Shown: in pieces, positions 1 through 6,066 of the stretch | Layout of the letters: the number at the start of each line of letters is the position of its first letter | Numbering within the stretch: the stretch's first letter is position 1 | From: an uncultured Clostridia bacterium | GTDB taxonomy: Bacteria > Bacillota_A > Clostridia > Oscillospirales > Oscillospiraceae | Reading direction: 5' to 3' | Assembly (NCBI GenBank): GCA_947307505.1 | Contig: CAMZJG010000048.1 | Location: 1 to 7,017, forward strand | DNA length: 7,017 nt | The notes under the pieces: generated by a model | Told to the model about the DNA's origin: nothing | Seen by the model: the letters and a program-made list of their open reading frames with translations, nothing else | Databases searched by the model: none | Program-made: the position numbers and the translations under genes

Positions 1-10
1 CTCCGTGAAT

Positions 11-15
11 GGAGG
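11..15 (+). promoter_or_regulatory. Ribosome binding site of the LysR gene
   Basis: GGAGG lies 7 nt upstream of the ATG at 23. It supports that start over the in-frame GTG at 5. Confidence 0.75.
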
Positions 16-22
16 ACGGAAC

Positions 23-898
23 ATGACCAGCTCCCAGGTCGAATGCTTCTTTGCGGCAGCGGAATATAAAAGCTTCACCAAGGCCGCACAGCACCTCTAT
101 ATGACCACAGCGGCTGTGAGCAAAAATGTGCAGGCCTTGGAGCATGAGCTGGGGGTAACCCTGTTTTGGCGGGGCAGGACCCTTACCCTCACGCCCTCCG
201 GTACAATCCTGCTGGAAACGATGAAGCGCAGCCGCATCTCCTTCTCCCACGCACTGGAGGAGGCCCGCTCCCTCACCAAAGAACTTACCGGAAGCCTGTG
301 TTTTGGCTTTCTCACGGGGCAGATGCTGGATGATGGGATCCGCAGCCTGTTGATGGCTTTTGAACAGAAGCACCCCGGGGTGGAACTGCGGGTACAGAGG
401 GAGGACTACCGTCACTTGAACGAGGGGGTGGCAGAGCAGCGGCTGGACTTCGCAGAACTCATGGAATCCGCCGTAAAACGAAATCCCAAAGTCCGCTATG
501 TGCCGGTGACCCAAATGGATACCTTGCTGGTGATGCCCAAGGATCACCCCTGCGCCGGCAGGGAGGGCCTGCATCTGGCGGATTTCCGGGAGGACCCATT
601 CATTCTTCTGTCGGAATCGGAGAGCCTGTATTCCGCCCGGCTTCTGCGTTCCACCTGTCTGGCAGCGGGCTTTGAGCCCAAGCTCCTGTATGCTCCGGAT
701 TTGGATACGGAGATTTTCTGGGTGGAGATGAACAAGGGGCTTGCCATCGCAAACCCCAGCCATGTCATGGCAAACGGTCGGAATGTCACCTGTACCGGTT
801 TGCCGGAGCTGCCTGCGGAGGACTTCGTGCTGATCTGGAACGAGCATAACGATAACCCGCTGGTACGCGTCTTCCTTGAGGAGATGACGCGGGGCTAA
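23..898 (+). CDS. LysR-family transcriptional regulator
   Basis: A DNA-binding regulator expected to sense a small molecule and act on nearby or unlinked promoters. The 291-residue product has the usual LysR length. Residues about 3-60 form the winged helix-turn-helix: a FFAAAEYKSFTKAAQHL helix pair, a recognition helix around TTAAVSKNVQALE, then ELGVTLFWRG and the wing LTLTPSG. Residues about 88-290 fit the periplasmic-binding-like effector domain. The ATG at 23 is chosen because GGAGG at 11-15 lies 7 nt before it; an in-frame GTG at 5 would include that ribosome site and has no site of its own in view. The gene converges on the ABC transporter genes, with stops 73 bp apart. Its own promoter lies outside the window. 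The family call is firm; target genes and ligand are unknown. Confidence 0.93.
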   Translation: MTSSQVECFFAAAEYKSFTKAAQHLYMTTAAVSKNVQALEHELGVTLFWRGRTLTLTPSGTILLETMKRSRISFSHALEEARSLTKELTGSLCFGFLTGQMLDDGIRSLLMAFEQKHPGVELRVQREDYRHLNEGVAEQRLDFAELMESAVKRNPKVRYVPVTQMDTLLVMPKDHPCAGREGLHLADFREDPFILLSESESLYSARLLRSTCLAAGFEPKLLYAPDLDTEIFWVEMNKGLAIANPSHVMANGRNVTCTGLPELPAEDFVLIWNEHNDNPLVRVFLEEMTRG

Positions 899-929
899 AC
901 AGACAAACAGGATTTATGGTTGGAAAAGA

Positions 930-963
930 AAGCTGCGGCAAGGATCATTCCCTGCCGCAGTTT
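930..963 (-). terminator. Terminator hairpin between convergent LysR and ABC ATPase genes
   Basis: CTGCGGCA at 933-940 pairs perfectly with TGCCGCAG at 953-960 around a 12-nt loop. A G-T and two A-T pairs can extend the stem to 930-963. Read leftward, the stem is followed by a pyrimidine tract, CTTTCTTTTCC, as expected for the end of the ABC transporter operon, whose last stop codon is about 10 bp before it. Read rightward there is only TTT, so it may also stop the LysR transcript but less strongly. Confidence 0.7.
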
Positions 964-971
964 GCATACGA

Positions 972-1796
972 TTATCTTCGCAGATCCCGGGTATCCTCGT
1001 GGCTATGATGTTCCTCGAGGATGTCTGAAATGCACCCCAACTCGCCGCACTCAAAAAGGGAGAAATCCAGTACCCCCTGTGTACTGCGGCCGGCGTAGCC
1101 GTGGACGCCGAAAACATGACGGACATTGTCGCAGCTCAGCACCTCCAGGGGAGGGCCCTCGGCATAGGTGACCCCGTCCGCCATCACGTAGAGGTAGTCG
1201 CAGTAGTGGGTAGCCAGGCGCAGGTCGTGGATCACCATAAGGGTCGTCTTGCCGGAATTCTTCAGATAGTCCATGACGAAGAGCTGGTGGCTGATGTCCA
1301 GGTGGTTTGTAGGTTCATCCAGGATGAACATGTCCGCCCCCTGTGCTACCGCCCGGGCGATGAAGACCATCTTCCGCTCACCGCCGGAAAGCCGCTGGAT
1401 GCTTCGATCTGCAAAGCGCTCAATGCCTAACTCCCGCAGGGCAGCAGCCACGATCTCCTTCTTGTGCTGCCGGTTTTTCTCTTTGCGGGCATAGAGGCCC
1501 ATGGCCACCACGTCGGTGACGGAAAAGTCGAAAGCACAGGTGGCGTCCTGGCCGACGTAGCCGATCATGGAGGCCAGATCTCGCGGGCTGTACTCCCGAA
1601 TGGATCTTCCGTCGATACGGATGCTGCCTTTATGATAAGGGACGATGCCGAAGGTGGTTTTGATGAGGGTGGACTTACCGCAGCCGTTGGCCCCCACGAT
1701 GCCCACGATCTGGTTCTCATGGGAGCGGAGGGTGGTGTCGGTGAGAATATCCTTGCCTCCCAGTTTCACAGCAATGTTTTCATATTCGATGGTCAT
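972..1796 (-). CDS. ABC transporter ATP-binding protein, FecE/BtuD type
   Basis: The cytoplasmic ATPase that powers the permease encoded just upstream. In the 274-residue product, Walker A is GANGCGKST (35-43), the Q-loop glutamine is Q83, the signature is LSGGE (136-140), and Walker B is MFILDEP (156-162) with catalytic E161. The D-loop is NHLD (164-167) and the switch histidine is H190. All elements look intact. The LSGGERKMVFIARAVAQ and DEPTNHLDI phrasing is typical of iron-chelate/haem/cobalamin importer ATPases. The ATG at 1794-1796 overlaps the permease stop as ATGA, which fits translational coupling; the reading frame stays open further upstream, but that part reads as permease sequence in another frame. 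The final ~40 residues include two cysteines and an acidic, His-containing tail (EEHHSHEDTRD) of unknown role. The substrate is not readable from this protein. Confidence 0.96.
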   Translation of the reverse strand: MTIEYENIAVKLGGKDILTDTTLRSHENQIVGIVGANGCGKSTLIKTTFGIVPYHKGSIRIDGRSIREYSPRDLASMIGYVGQDATCAFDFSVTDVVAMGLYARKEKNRQHKKEIVAAALRELGIERFADRSIQRLSGGERKMVFIARAVAQGADMFILDEPTNHLDISHQLFVMDYLKNSGKTTLMVIHDLRLATHYCDYLYVMADGVTYAEGPPLEVLSCDNVRHVFGVHGYAGRSTQGVLDFSLFECGELGCISDILEEHHSHEDTRDLRR

Positions 1797-2857
1797 TTCT
1801 TCTTGCTGCCCCCATATCCATTTTTGATCATCAGGAACATGAAAAACGGCGCCCCGATGAAGGCGGTGACAATGCCCAGGGGAAGTTCCGCCGCCCCGTG
1901 TACGCTGCGGGCGTAGGCATCCGCCCACATGATGTAGGAGGCTCCGAAGAGAGCGCTCATGGGCATGACGATGCGGTTGTCGCTTGTACGGGAGAAGAGG
2001 CGCACCACATGGGGCACCACGAGGCCGACGAAGCCGATAATACCTGTGATGGACACCAGGGACGCGACCACCACGGAGACCACGATGAACATCACGGAGC
2101 GGAAGAGCCGCACCCGCAGGCCCATGGCTGCCGCGTCCTCATCACCCATCATCATCATGTTGAAGCGGGAGCCCATGCAGGAAAAGACGACTGCCCCGGC
2201 CAGAACGAAGCCTGCGGGGATCGCAAGGGTCTTCCACTGGGCGGCGGAGATGGCGCCCATTTGCCAGTTGTACACCGCAGCGATGCCCTCCGGGCTCCGC
2301 GCCTTGAAGACCAGGTAGCTGGTGATTGCGCTCATGACGGCGTTCACCGCCGTGCCCGCCAGCAGCAGGGTCACGGGCTGGAGCTTCCCACCCCCGGCCC
2401 GTTTCGCCAGGAAGTATACCACAAAGGCCGCAGTCAGTGCCCCGATAAAGGCGAAGGCAGTGGTCTGCCGCTGTCCCTCCAGGAAGGCGATGGGGGCCAG
2501 CAGGGCGATGGCCGCTCCAGCGGAGGCCCCGGAGGAGACGCCCAGGACGTAGGGGTCGGCGATGGGGTTCAGCACCAGGGACTGCATAGCTGCGCCGCAA
2601 ACCGCCAGCCCTGCCCCCACGCAAAGGGCAAAGAGAGTGCGGGGCAATCGGATCTGCCACACGATCTTGTACATGGACTTGGGGAACTCCCCGGCCTCAA
2701 TCCTGGCTCCCCCGTAAAACATTTTGTCCAGGATAACGGAATAGGCATCCCCAAAGGTGAGCTCGGTCGCTCCGATGCTCACAGTGTAGATCACGGAGAA
2801 GATGAGCAGGACGGAGAGAAAGATGAAGAGAAAGGTATGCCACGCTTTTTGTTTCAC
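1793..2857 (-). CDS. ABC transporter permease, FecCD/BtuC family
   Basis: The membrane subunit of a type II importer for iron-chelate, haem, corrinoid or related substrates. The 354-residue product is highly hydrophobic, with a first membrane segment at about 9-28 and many more after it; the family normally has ten. Family motifs are clear: QIRLPR (68-73), GAAMQ (88-92), NPIADP (97-102) and LGVSSGA (105-111). Later come GDEDAAAMGLRV, the cytoplasmic coupling region that contacts the ATPase, and ITGIIGFVGLVVPHVVRL. The C-terminus is short and basic (GGSKKK). The start is a GTG preceded by a near-perfect Shine-Dalgarno, and the stop overlaps the ATPase start by 4 bp. The gene is 69 bp downstream of the binding-protein gene. 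With only one permease gene visible, it probably acts as a homodimer. Confidence 0.96.
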   Translation of the reverse strand: MKQKAWHTFLFIFLSVLLIFSVIYTVSIGATELTFGDAYSVILDKMFYGGARIEAGEFPKSMYKIVWQIRLPRTLFALCVGAGLAVCGAAMQSLVLNPIADPYVLGVSSGASAGAAIALLAPIAFLEGQRQTTAFAFIGALTAAFVVYFLAKRAGGGKLQPVTLLLAGTAVNAVMSAITSYLVFKARSPEGIAAVYNWQMGAISAAQWKTLAIPAGFVLAGAVVFSCMGSRFNMMMMGDEDAAAMGLRVRLFRSVMFIVVSVVVASLVSITGIIGFVGLVVPHVVRLFSRTSDNRIVMPMSALFGASYIMWADAYARSVHGAAELPLGIVTAFIGAPFFMFLMIKNGYGGSKKK

Positions 2858-2861
2858 GCGT

Positions 2862-2870
2862 ACCTCCTTA
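2862..2870 (-). promoter_or_regulatory. Strong Shine-Dalgarno deciding the permease GTG start
   Basis: On the minus strand TAAGGAGGT, an almost full match to the 16S rRNA tail, sits 4 nt before the GTG at 2857-2855. No ATG with a comparable site is nearby, so the GTG start is well supported. Confidence 0.8.
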
Positions 2871-2877
2871 AGGGCAA

Positions 2878-2908
2878 ACGGGCGGACAGGGTCCGCCCGT
2901 CGTTTTTT
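2878..2908. terminator. Intercistronic hairpin between binding protein and permease genes
   Basis: A perfect 10-bp stem, ACGGGCGGAC (2878-2887) with GTCCGCCCGT (2891-2900), closes a 3-nt loop. On the plus strand it is followed by CG and TTTTTT (2903-2908), a textbook intrinsic terminator for rightward transcripts. In the direction of the ABC operon the stem begins 27 nt after the binding-protein stop and is followed only by TTTGCCCTT, so partial termination or 3'-end protection of the binding-protein message is more likely than a full stop. Such hairpins often make the binding protein more abundant than its membrane partners. The structure is clear; its in vivo effect is inferred. Confidence 0.7.
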
Positions 2909-2926
2909 CGGGTTTGAGGCGTATTG

Positions 2927-4015
2927 TCAGAACAGGTCGGGGTAGAAGTACTCCGCCATGGTGCGGCAGGCACGGGAGGCGCGGATATCCTGCATGACCG
3001 CAACCAGGGGGATGATGAGGAAGTTGTTGTTTACCACAGCGGGGATGTCGGAGCAGGCCTCGTTATTGAGAATGTAGTTTATTTTCTCCTCCACGGACTG
3101 CTTGCCGTAGTCGTTGATGATGATGATATCCGGGTTGGCGTCCACCAACACCTCCACGGAGGCCATGAACCAGCGGCTGTCCGCCATCTTGCGGGTGGTG
3201 TTGATGCCACCCGCCAGCTCAATGAGGTTGGACTCCAGACCGGCAGCGGTGGTATAGATCTGATCCTCCTTGTACATATCGAAGACGAAGACCCGGGGCT
3301 TTTCCTCTTCTTTCACCCCGGCCACGATGGCCTGGGTGGCGGAAATCTCGTCCTTCATCTGCTGGATGAGCGCCTCCGCTTTATCCTCTACCTTGAAGAT
3401 TTTCCCCAGGTTGCGAATATCCGTATAAATGTCCTCCACCGTCTCGTCCGGAACGATAGTGCCGGTAATAACCAGACAGTTGATCTCCTCCGCCTCCAAC
3501 TGTTCAAAGGTACCCCAGGAGGTGTCCTTGAAGGAGCTGATCTGACCGATCACCAGGTCGCAGCCGCTGGCCACTGCATTCTCGTTGGATGTGGCGATCT
3601 CGGGGATATCCACGAAGTACTCTTCCAGTTCCGGCAGGGGTACGTCCGCCGGGTTCGTGTGCACATTCTTGCCCACGATGTAGTCCTTCAGACCCAGCAT
3701 GACCATGTTCTCCGCGGCATACAAGTTCGCGCAGAGGACGCCGGTGGGCATCTCCGTAAAGACTACCTCCCGGTCGCCGTTCTGGATCACCACTGTTCCG
3801 TACTCCTCGGGAGTGGCAGGGGCCTCGGTGGCGGCGGGAGCCTGGGTCGCGGGAGCCTGGGTGGCGGGGGCTTTGGTCGCTGGAGCTTGAGTCGCAGGTG
3901 CTTGAGTGGCAGGGGCGGCTGTGGGCGTCTGGGTGCCGCTCTCGGAGCAGCCGGCAACTGTCAGAAGCAGAAGCAGGGACAGAAGCAGGGCGATGGCGCG
4001 GGTCAGCTTTTTCAT
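2927..4015 (-). CDS. ABC transporter substrate-binding lipoprotein, FecB/BtuF-like (Peripla_BP_2)
   Basis: The membrane-anchored extracellular receptor of the importer. The 362-residue product starts with a lipoprotein signal peptide: MKKLTR, a leucine-rich core, then the lipobox VAGC with C23 as the lipidated residue. Residues about 33-67 are a low-complexity linker of five-residue units of the type ATQAP. The binding domain begins near residue 72 and fits the two-lobe class III fold: NLYAAENMVMLGLKDYIVGKN in lobe one, a long central helix near LGKIFKVEDKAEALIQQMKDEI, and IELAGGIN with PDIIIIND in lobe two. The glutamates in YAAEN and LIELAGG sit where this family docks onto permease arginines. 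It is the first gene of the leftward operon, with an AAGGAGG site at 4021-4027. Ligand class (siderophore, haem, corrinoid or other) cannot be decided. Confidence 0.93.
   Translation of the reverse strand: MKKLTRAIALLLSLLLLLTVAGCSESGTQTPTAAPATQAPATQAPATKAPATQAPATQAPAATEAPATPEEYGTVVIQNGDREVVFTEMPTGVLCANLYAAENMVMLGLKDYIVGKNVHTNPADVPLPELEEYFVDIPEIATSNENAVASGCDLVIGQISSFKDTSWGTFEQLEAEEINCLVITGTIVPDETVEDIYTDIRNLGKIFKVEDKAEALIQQMKDEISATQAIVAGVKEEEKPRVFVFDMYKEDQIYTTAAGLESNLIELAGGINTTRKMADSRWFMASVEVLVDANPDIIIINDYGKQSVEEKINYILNNEACSDIPAVVNNNFLIIPLVAVMQDIRASRACRTMAEYFYPDLF
3815..3919 (-). repeat. Tandem 15-bp repeats encoding an ATQAP-type linker
   Basis: This stretch encodes residues 33-67 of the binding lipoprotein as about seven units of A-T-(Q/K/E)-A-P, with imperfect end units. 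Units differ mostly at synonymous positions (GTC or GTG, GCG, GCT or GCA on the plus strand), so the peptide pattern is more conserved than the DNA. It forms a Pro/Ala/Thr-rich flexible spacer between the lipid anchor and the binding domain, a common arrangement in Gram-positive lipoproteins. Confidence 0.9.
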
Positions 4016-4031
4016 AAGATCCTCCTTTTCC

Positions 4032-4056
4032 GGGGGACGGGCCCTGCCCGATCCCT
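4032..4056 (-). promoter_or_regulatory. Hairpin in the 5' leader of the binding-protein gene
   Basis: CGGGC (4038-4042) pairs with GCCCG (4046-4050) around a 3-nt loop. After one mismatch, GGGGG (4032-4036) pairs with TCCCT (4052-4056) with two G-T pairs in the plus-strand reading. On the transcript it lies just upstream of the ribosome site at 4021-4027 and could affect translation or stability. It matches no riboswitch class that I recognise. Confidence 0.4.
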
Positions 4057-4092
4057 CGTCCGTATCAGACTATCCCCGCAGGGGACGCATGC

Positions 4093-4122
4093 ATGATAAT
4101 CGGCAAATGGAAAACCTGTCAA
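4093..4122 (-). promoter_or_regulatory. Predicted sigma-70-type promoter of the ABC importer operon
   Basis: On the minus strand a consensus -35 TTGACA (4122-4117) is followed after 18 bp by a -10-like TATCAT (4098-4093). This predicts a leader of about 70 nt before the binding-protein ATG at 4015. A second TTGACA lies 16 bp further upstream (4138-4133) but has no good -10 at the right distance. The promoter sits inside an inverted repeat, which suggests repression. Confidence 0.55.
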
Positions 4123-4133
4123 TTTGCCGGATT
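4098..4133. promoter_or_regulatory. Inverted repeat, putative operator over the importer promoter
   Basis: CGGCAAAT (4101-4108) and its exact complement ATTTGCCG (4122-4129) are separated by 13 bp. Adding the flanking AAT/ATT gives AATCGGCAAAT against AATCCGGCAAAT on the other strand, differing by one extra base. Half-site centres are 21 bp apart, two helical turns, as expected for a dimer bound on one face. The repeat spans the -35 region and spacer of the leftward promoter. The regulator is not identified. Confidence 0.5.
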
Positions 4134-4159
4134 GTCAATTTTGTAAAGGAGATATTTAG

Positions 4160-4171
4160 AATCGGTAAATG
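4160..4171 (+). promoter_or_regulatory. Third copy of the AATCGGyAAATG element
   Basis: AATCGGTAAATG differs at one base from AATCGGCAAATG at 4098-4109 and has the same orientation, 62 bp away. It may be an auxiliary binding site for the same regulator. Confidence 0.35.
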
Positions 4172-4250
4172 TCAGGAAGACGAAAGAGAGCCGTGCTGCG
4201 CAGATACTTAGGATTATCCATCAGACTGTGTGGTATAAGCCTAAACTGAA

Positions 4251-4264
4251 AGGATAGATATCCT
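4251..4264. promoter_or_regulatory. Short dyad AGGATA-GA-TATCCT
   Basis: A perfect 6-bp inverted repeat around a 2-bp centre, 25 bp upstream of the -35 of the rightward promoter. It could be an operator or activator site. It is short, so chance is possible. Confidence 0.25.
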
Positions 4265-4278
4265 ATGACAAGCGGAAA

Positions 4279-4306
4279 AGCCGCCGCGTTGACAAACGCA
4301 GCGGCT
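4279..4306. promoter_or_regulatory. Dyad/hairpin overlapping the rightward promoter
   Basis: AGCCGC (4279-4284) pairs with GCGGCT (4301-4306), and after one mismatch GCGTT (4286-4290) pairs with AACGC (4295-4299), leaving a GACA loop. The -35 of the desulfurase operon, TTGACA at 4289-4294, falls in the apex. It may act as an operator. Alternatively it is a terminator: read leftward the stem is followed by TTTTCC, read rightward by CCTTTGTT. Both T tracts are weak. Confidence 0.4.
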
Positions 4307-4319
4307 CCTTTGTTATGAT
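4289..4319 (+). promoter_or_regulatory. Predicted promoter of the desulfurase operon
   Basis: Consensus -35 TTGACA (4289-4294) and an extended -10, TG-T-TATGAT (4311-4319). The 19-bp spacing is longer than the ideal 17, which may be offset by the extended -10 or require a regulator. The predicted start near 4326 leaves a leader of about 26 nt with GGAGG at 4340-4344. Confidence 0.55.
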
Positions 4320-4351
4320 GAAAACAAAGCAACAAAACTGGAGGACGTGCC

Positions 4352-5611
4352 ATGCAGGATTGGCAGACCCTGATCCGCAAGCGGGACTTTCCCATGATCG
4401 CACAGGGGGAGTGCGGCGGACACCCCGTGGTATACCTGGATAACGCCGCTACTACCCAGTGTCCACGGCCTGTGCTCTGGGCCCTGGAGAACTACTGGCT
4501 GGAGCAGCACGCCAACGTCCACCGGGGGATCTACTGCCGGAGCAGTCAGGCGACAATGGCTATGGAAGAGACCCGGCAGCACACGGCGGAATTCCTCGGG
4601 GCAGCCTCCGCACGGGAGATCGTTTTCACCCACGGCACAACGGACGGGCTGAACCTCCTGGCCTCCGCCTTCGGGGACGCAGTGCTGCAGCCTGGCGACC
4701 TGGTGCTTGTCACCGAGATGGAACACAATTCCAACCTGCTCCCCTGGCTGGAGGTCTGCCGCCGCCGTGGGGCGACGATGGAACTCGTACCCGTTACCGA
4801 TGCGGGGGAGTTGGATCAGGAGGCTCTGGACCGGCTGCTGGAGCAGAAGCCGAAGCTCCTCGCCCTGTGTGCCGTTTCCAACGTACTGGGTACCGTGAAT
4901 CCTTTGAAGGACATCATCCCCCGGGCCCATGCGGCGGGAACCGCAGTGGCGGTGGACGCAGCCCAGGCCTTGCGCCACGGGCTGCCCTCCGTAACCGATC
5001 TGGACTGCGATTTTCTCTGCTTCTCCGGCCACAAGCTCATGGGGCCAACGGGCATTGGCGTCCTGTACGGCAAAGAGGAATGGCTGGAAAGGTTCGGCCC
5101 GGCCTGCTTCGGCGGCGGAATGGTCAAGGAACTGGATTGGCCGGATGTGATATACGAGGAAATACCGGGCCGCTTCGAAGCAGGTACCCCAAACCTCTCC
5201 GGCATCGCCGGTCTGGGGGCGGCGCTGGAATACCTCCAGGCCGTAGGGCGCAAGCGTATCGCCGTCTATGAGGGAGAGCTGATGCGTTATGCGGCGGAGA
5301 AGCTTCGGGCGATCCCCGGCATCCGGGTCTTGGGCGATCCGGCCCGCCGGGCCGGGGTGCTGAGCCTCGATCTTCCGCCCCTCTCCGCCTACGATGCGGC
5401 AATGCTTCTGGATAAGAAGGGGTTCGCCCTTCGTTCCGGGCGGCAATGCGCGGATCTGCTGCACCGCAGGCTGGGTCTCTCCGGCTCTCTGCGTCTCTCC
5501 CCGGCTTTTTATAATACCCGGGAGGAACTGGACGCCCTGTGCCAGGCCTTGGAGGAGATTCTGTCAGTGTCCCGCAGGGCGGGCATCCCGGTGGGAGAAT
5601 CCCATGGATGA
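4352..5611 (+). CDS. SufS/CsdA-type cysteine desulfurase (PLP-dependent)
   Basis: Converts cysteine to alanine and holds the sulfur as an enzyme persulfide for an acceptor protein. The 419-residue product is close to the usual ~406 and aligns by eye with SufS along its length: YLDNAATTQ near 28, VHRGIY (56-61), TEMEHNSNLLPW with H125 over the cofactor ring, D202 and Q205 for PLP contacts, and SGHKLMGPTGIG with K228 as the PLP lysine. RFEAGTPN is at 274-281 and the catalytic loop RSGRQCA carries C366. This is the group II layout (R-S/T-G-x-x-C-A, then YNTREELD). The loop has R364-Q365 where classical SufS has His-His. GGAGG at 4340-4344 supports the ATG at 4352. It is first in the operon and overlaps the SufE gene, its expected partner. 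No SufBCD scaffold genes are in view, so the sulfur target is open. Confidence 0.94.
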   Translation: MQDWQTLIRKRDFPMIAQGECGGHPVVYLDNAATTQCPRPVLWALENYWLEQHANVHRGIYCRSSQATMAMEETRQHTAEFLGAASAREIVFTHGTTDGLNLLASAFGDAVLQPGDLVLVTEMEHNSNLLPWLEVCRRRGATMELVPVTDAGELDQEALDRLLEQKPKLLALCAVSNVLGTVNPLKDIIPRAHAAGTAVAVDAAQALRHGLPSVTDLDCDFLCFSGHKLMGPTGIGVLYGKEEWLERFGPACFGGGMVKELDWPDVIYEEIPGRFEAGTPNLSGIAGLGAALEYLQAVGRKRIAVYEGELMRYAAEKLRAIPGIRVLGDPARRAGVLSLDLPPLSAYDAAMLLDKKGFALRSGRQCADLLHRRLGLSGSLRLSPAFYNTREELDALCQALEEILSVSRRAGIPVGESHG

Positions 5612-6056
5612 GATAGCCGCCGAGCAGGAGACCATTCTGGAGGAGTTTCGGCAGTTGGGGGACGCCTTCGCATGTTACAGCTATCTCCTGGGGCTGGCGG
5701 GGCTGCTGCCGCCCTGTCCTGATGAGGTGAAGGTGCCGAAAAACGCCGTAGCGGGCTGCCAGTCCCACGTCTGGCTGCACGCCTGGGCAGAAAATGACCG
5801 CTTCCATTTTCGGGCGGACAGCGATACCTACATCCTGAAGGGCATGCTGTATCTGCTCATGAACGTGCTGGATGACAGACCCTTGAAGGCGGCGGCAAAA
5901 GGGAAACTGTACTTTTGGAAGGATCCGCTGCTGCTGGGCTCTTTCGACGATCACCGGCAGAAGGGCTTGGGATACGTGGCCGCCGCGCTGCAGAAGCAGG
6001 CGGAAGAATTGCTGGGACAGGAATCACCGGCGGATAGGGAAGCCGCCGAGAAATAA
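5604..6056 (+). CDS. SufE-family sulfur acceptor
   Basis: Accepts persulfide sulfur from the desulfurase and passes it on. The 150-residue product is slightly longer than E. coli SufE (138). The core AGCQSHVWLHAW corresponds to the SufE QGCQSQVW motif, with C52 as the acceptor cysteine. The sequence then follows the family pattern: F-R-A-D-S-D-x-Y-I-L-K-G-M-L-Y-L-L like the SufE GDSDAAIVKGL segment, and a C-terminal SFDDHRQKGLGYVAAALQKQAEEL like the SRSQGLEAMIRAI helix. The ATG at 5604 is inside the end of the desulfurase gene (8-bp overlap), with GGGAG at 5593-5597; the same frame is open further upstream but there it only shadows the desulfurase. Overlap means coupled translation with the partner enzyme. 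Firmicutes usually pair SufS with SufU, so a SufE here is notable. Confidence 0.92.
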   Translation: MDEIAAEQETILEEFRQLGDAFACYSYLLGLAGLLPPCPDEVKVPKNAVAGCQSHVWLHAWAENDRFHFRADSDTYILKGMLYLLMNVLDDRPLKAAAKGKLYFWKDPLLLGSFDDHRQKGLGYVAAALQKQAEELLGQESPADREAAEK

Positions 6057-6066
6057 CAAAACTGTT

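Larger units (their letters stand above)
4016..4351. other. Divergent intergenic control region
   Basis: This 336-bp gap between the two divergent operons contains no convincing gene. From left to right it holds the ribosome site of the binding-protein gene (4021-4027), a leader hairpin, the leftward promoter inside an inverted repeat, direct repeats GTCAATTT (4118-4125 and 4134-4141), a further AATCGGyAAATG copy, a short dyad, and the rightward promoter overlapped by a strong dyad. The stretch between about 4172 and 4250 shows nothing I can name. Confidence 0.8.

Noticed and set aside
1797..1928. N-terminal extension of the ATPase by 44 codons
   Set aside because: The extension is a frame-shifted reading of the permease C-terminus; ABC ATPases begin close to the MTIEYENIAV strand.
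1898..2917. A 339-codon rightward open frame, very rich in His and Gly, opposite the permease
   Set aside because: It is the complement of hydrophobic membrane segments of a recognised permease; the His-rich composition is a by-product.
2924..4096. A 390-codon rightward open frame opposite the binding-protein gene
   Set aside because: It is antisense to a clear lipoprotein gene, has no ribosome site, and its His/Gly/Val-rich product resembles no family; GC-rich codon use opens such frames.
4093..4108. Fur box near TGATAAT in the leftward promoter
   Set aside because: Only one half-site matches; the inverted partner needed for a 7-1-7 Fur box is absent.
4016..4120. Cobalamin or other riboswitch ahead of the importer
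   Set aside because: The predicted leader is about 70 nt and shows no B12-box-like conserved core; a cobalamin riboswitch needs roughly 200 nt.
4169..4249. A 26-codon Arg-rich ORF in the divergent region, with AAAGGAGAT upstream
   Set aside because: The Shine-Dalgarno-like run ends about 15 nt before the ATG, too far, and no good promoter precedes it; probably chance.
4313..5464. A 383-codon leftward open frame opposite the desulfurase
   Set aside because: The sense strand has every catalytic motif of SufS; the antisense frame has no recognisable domain.
5394..5603. N-terminal extension of the SufE gene by 70 codons
   Set aside because: This part lies wholly within the desulfurase coding region in another frame and does not resemble SufE; the ATG at 5604 has its own ribosome site.
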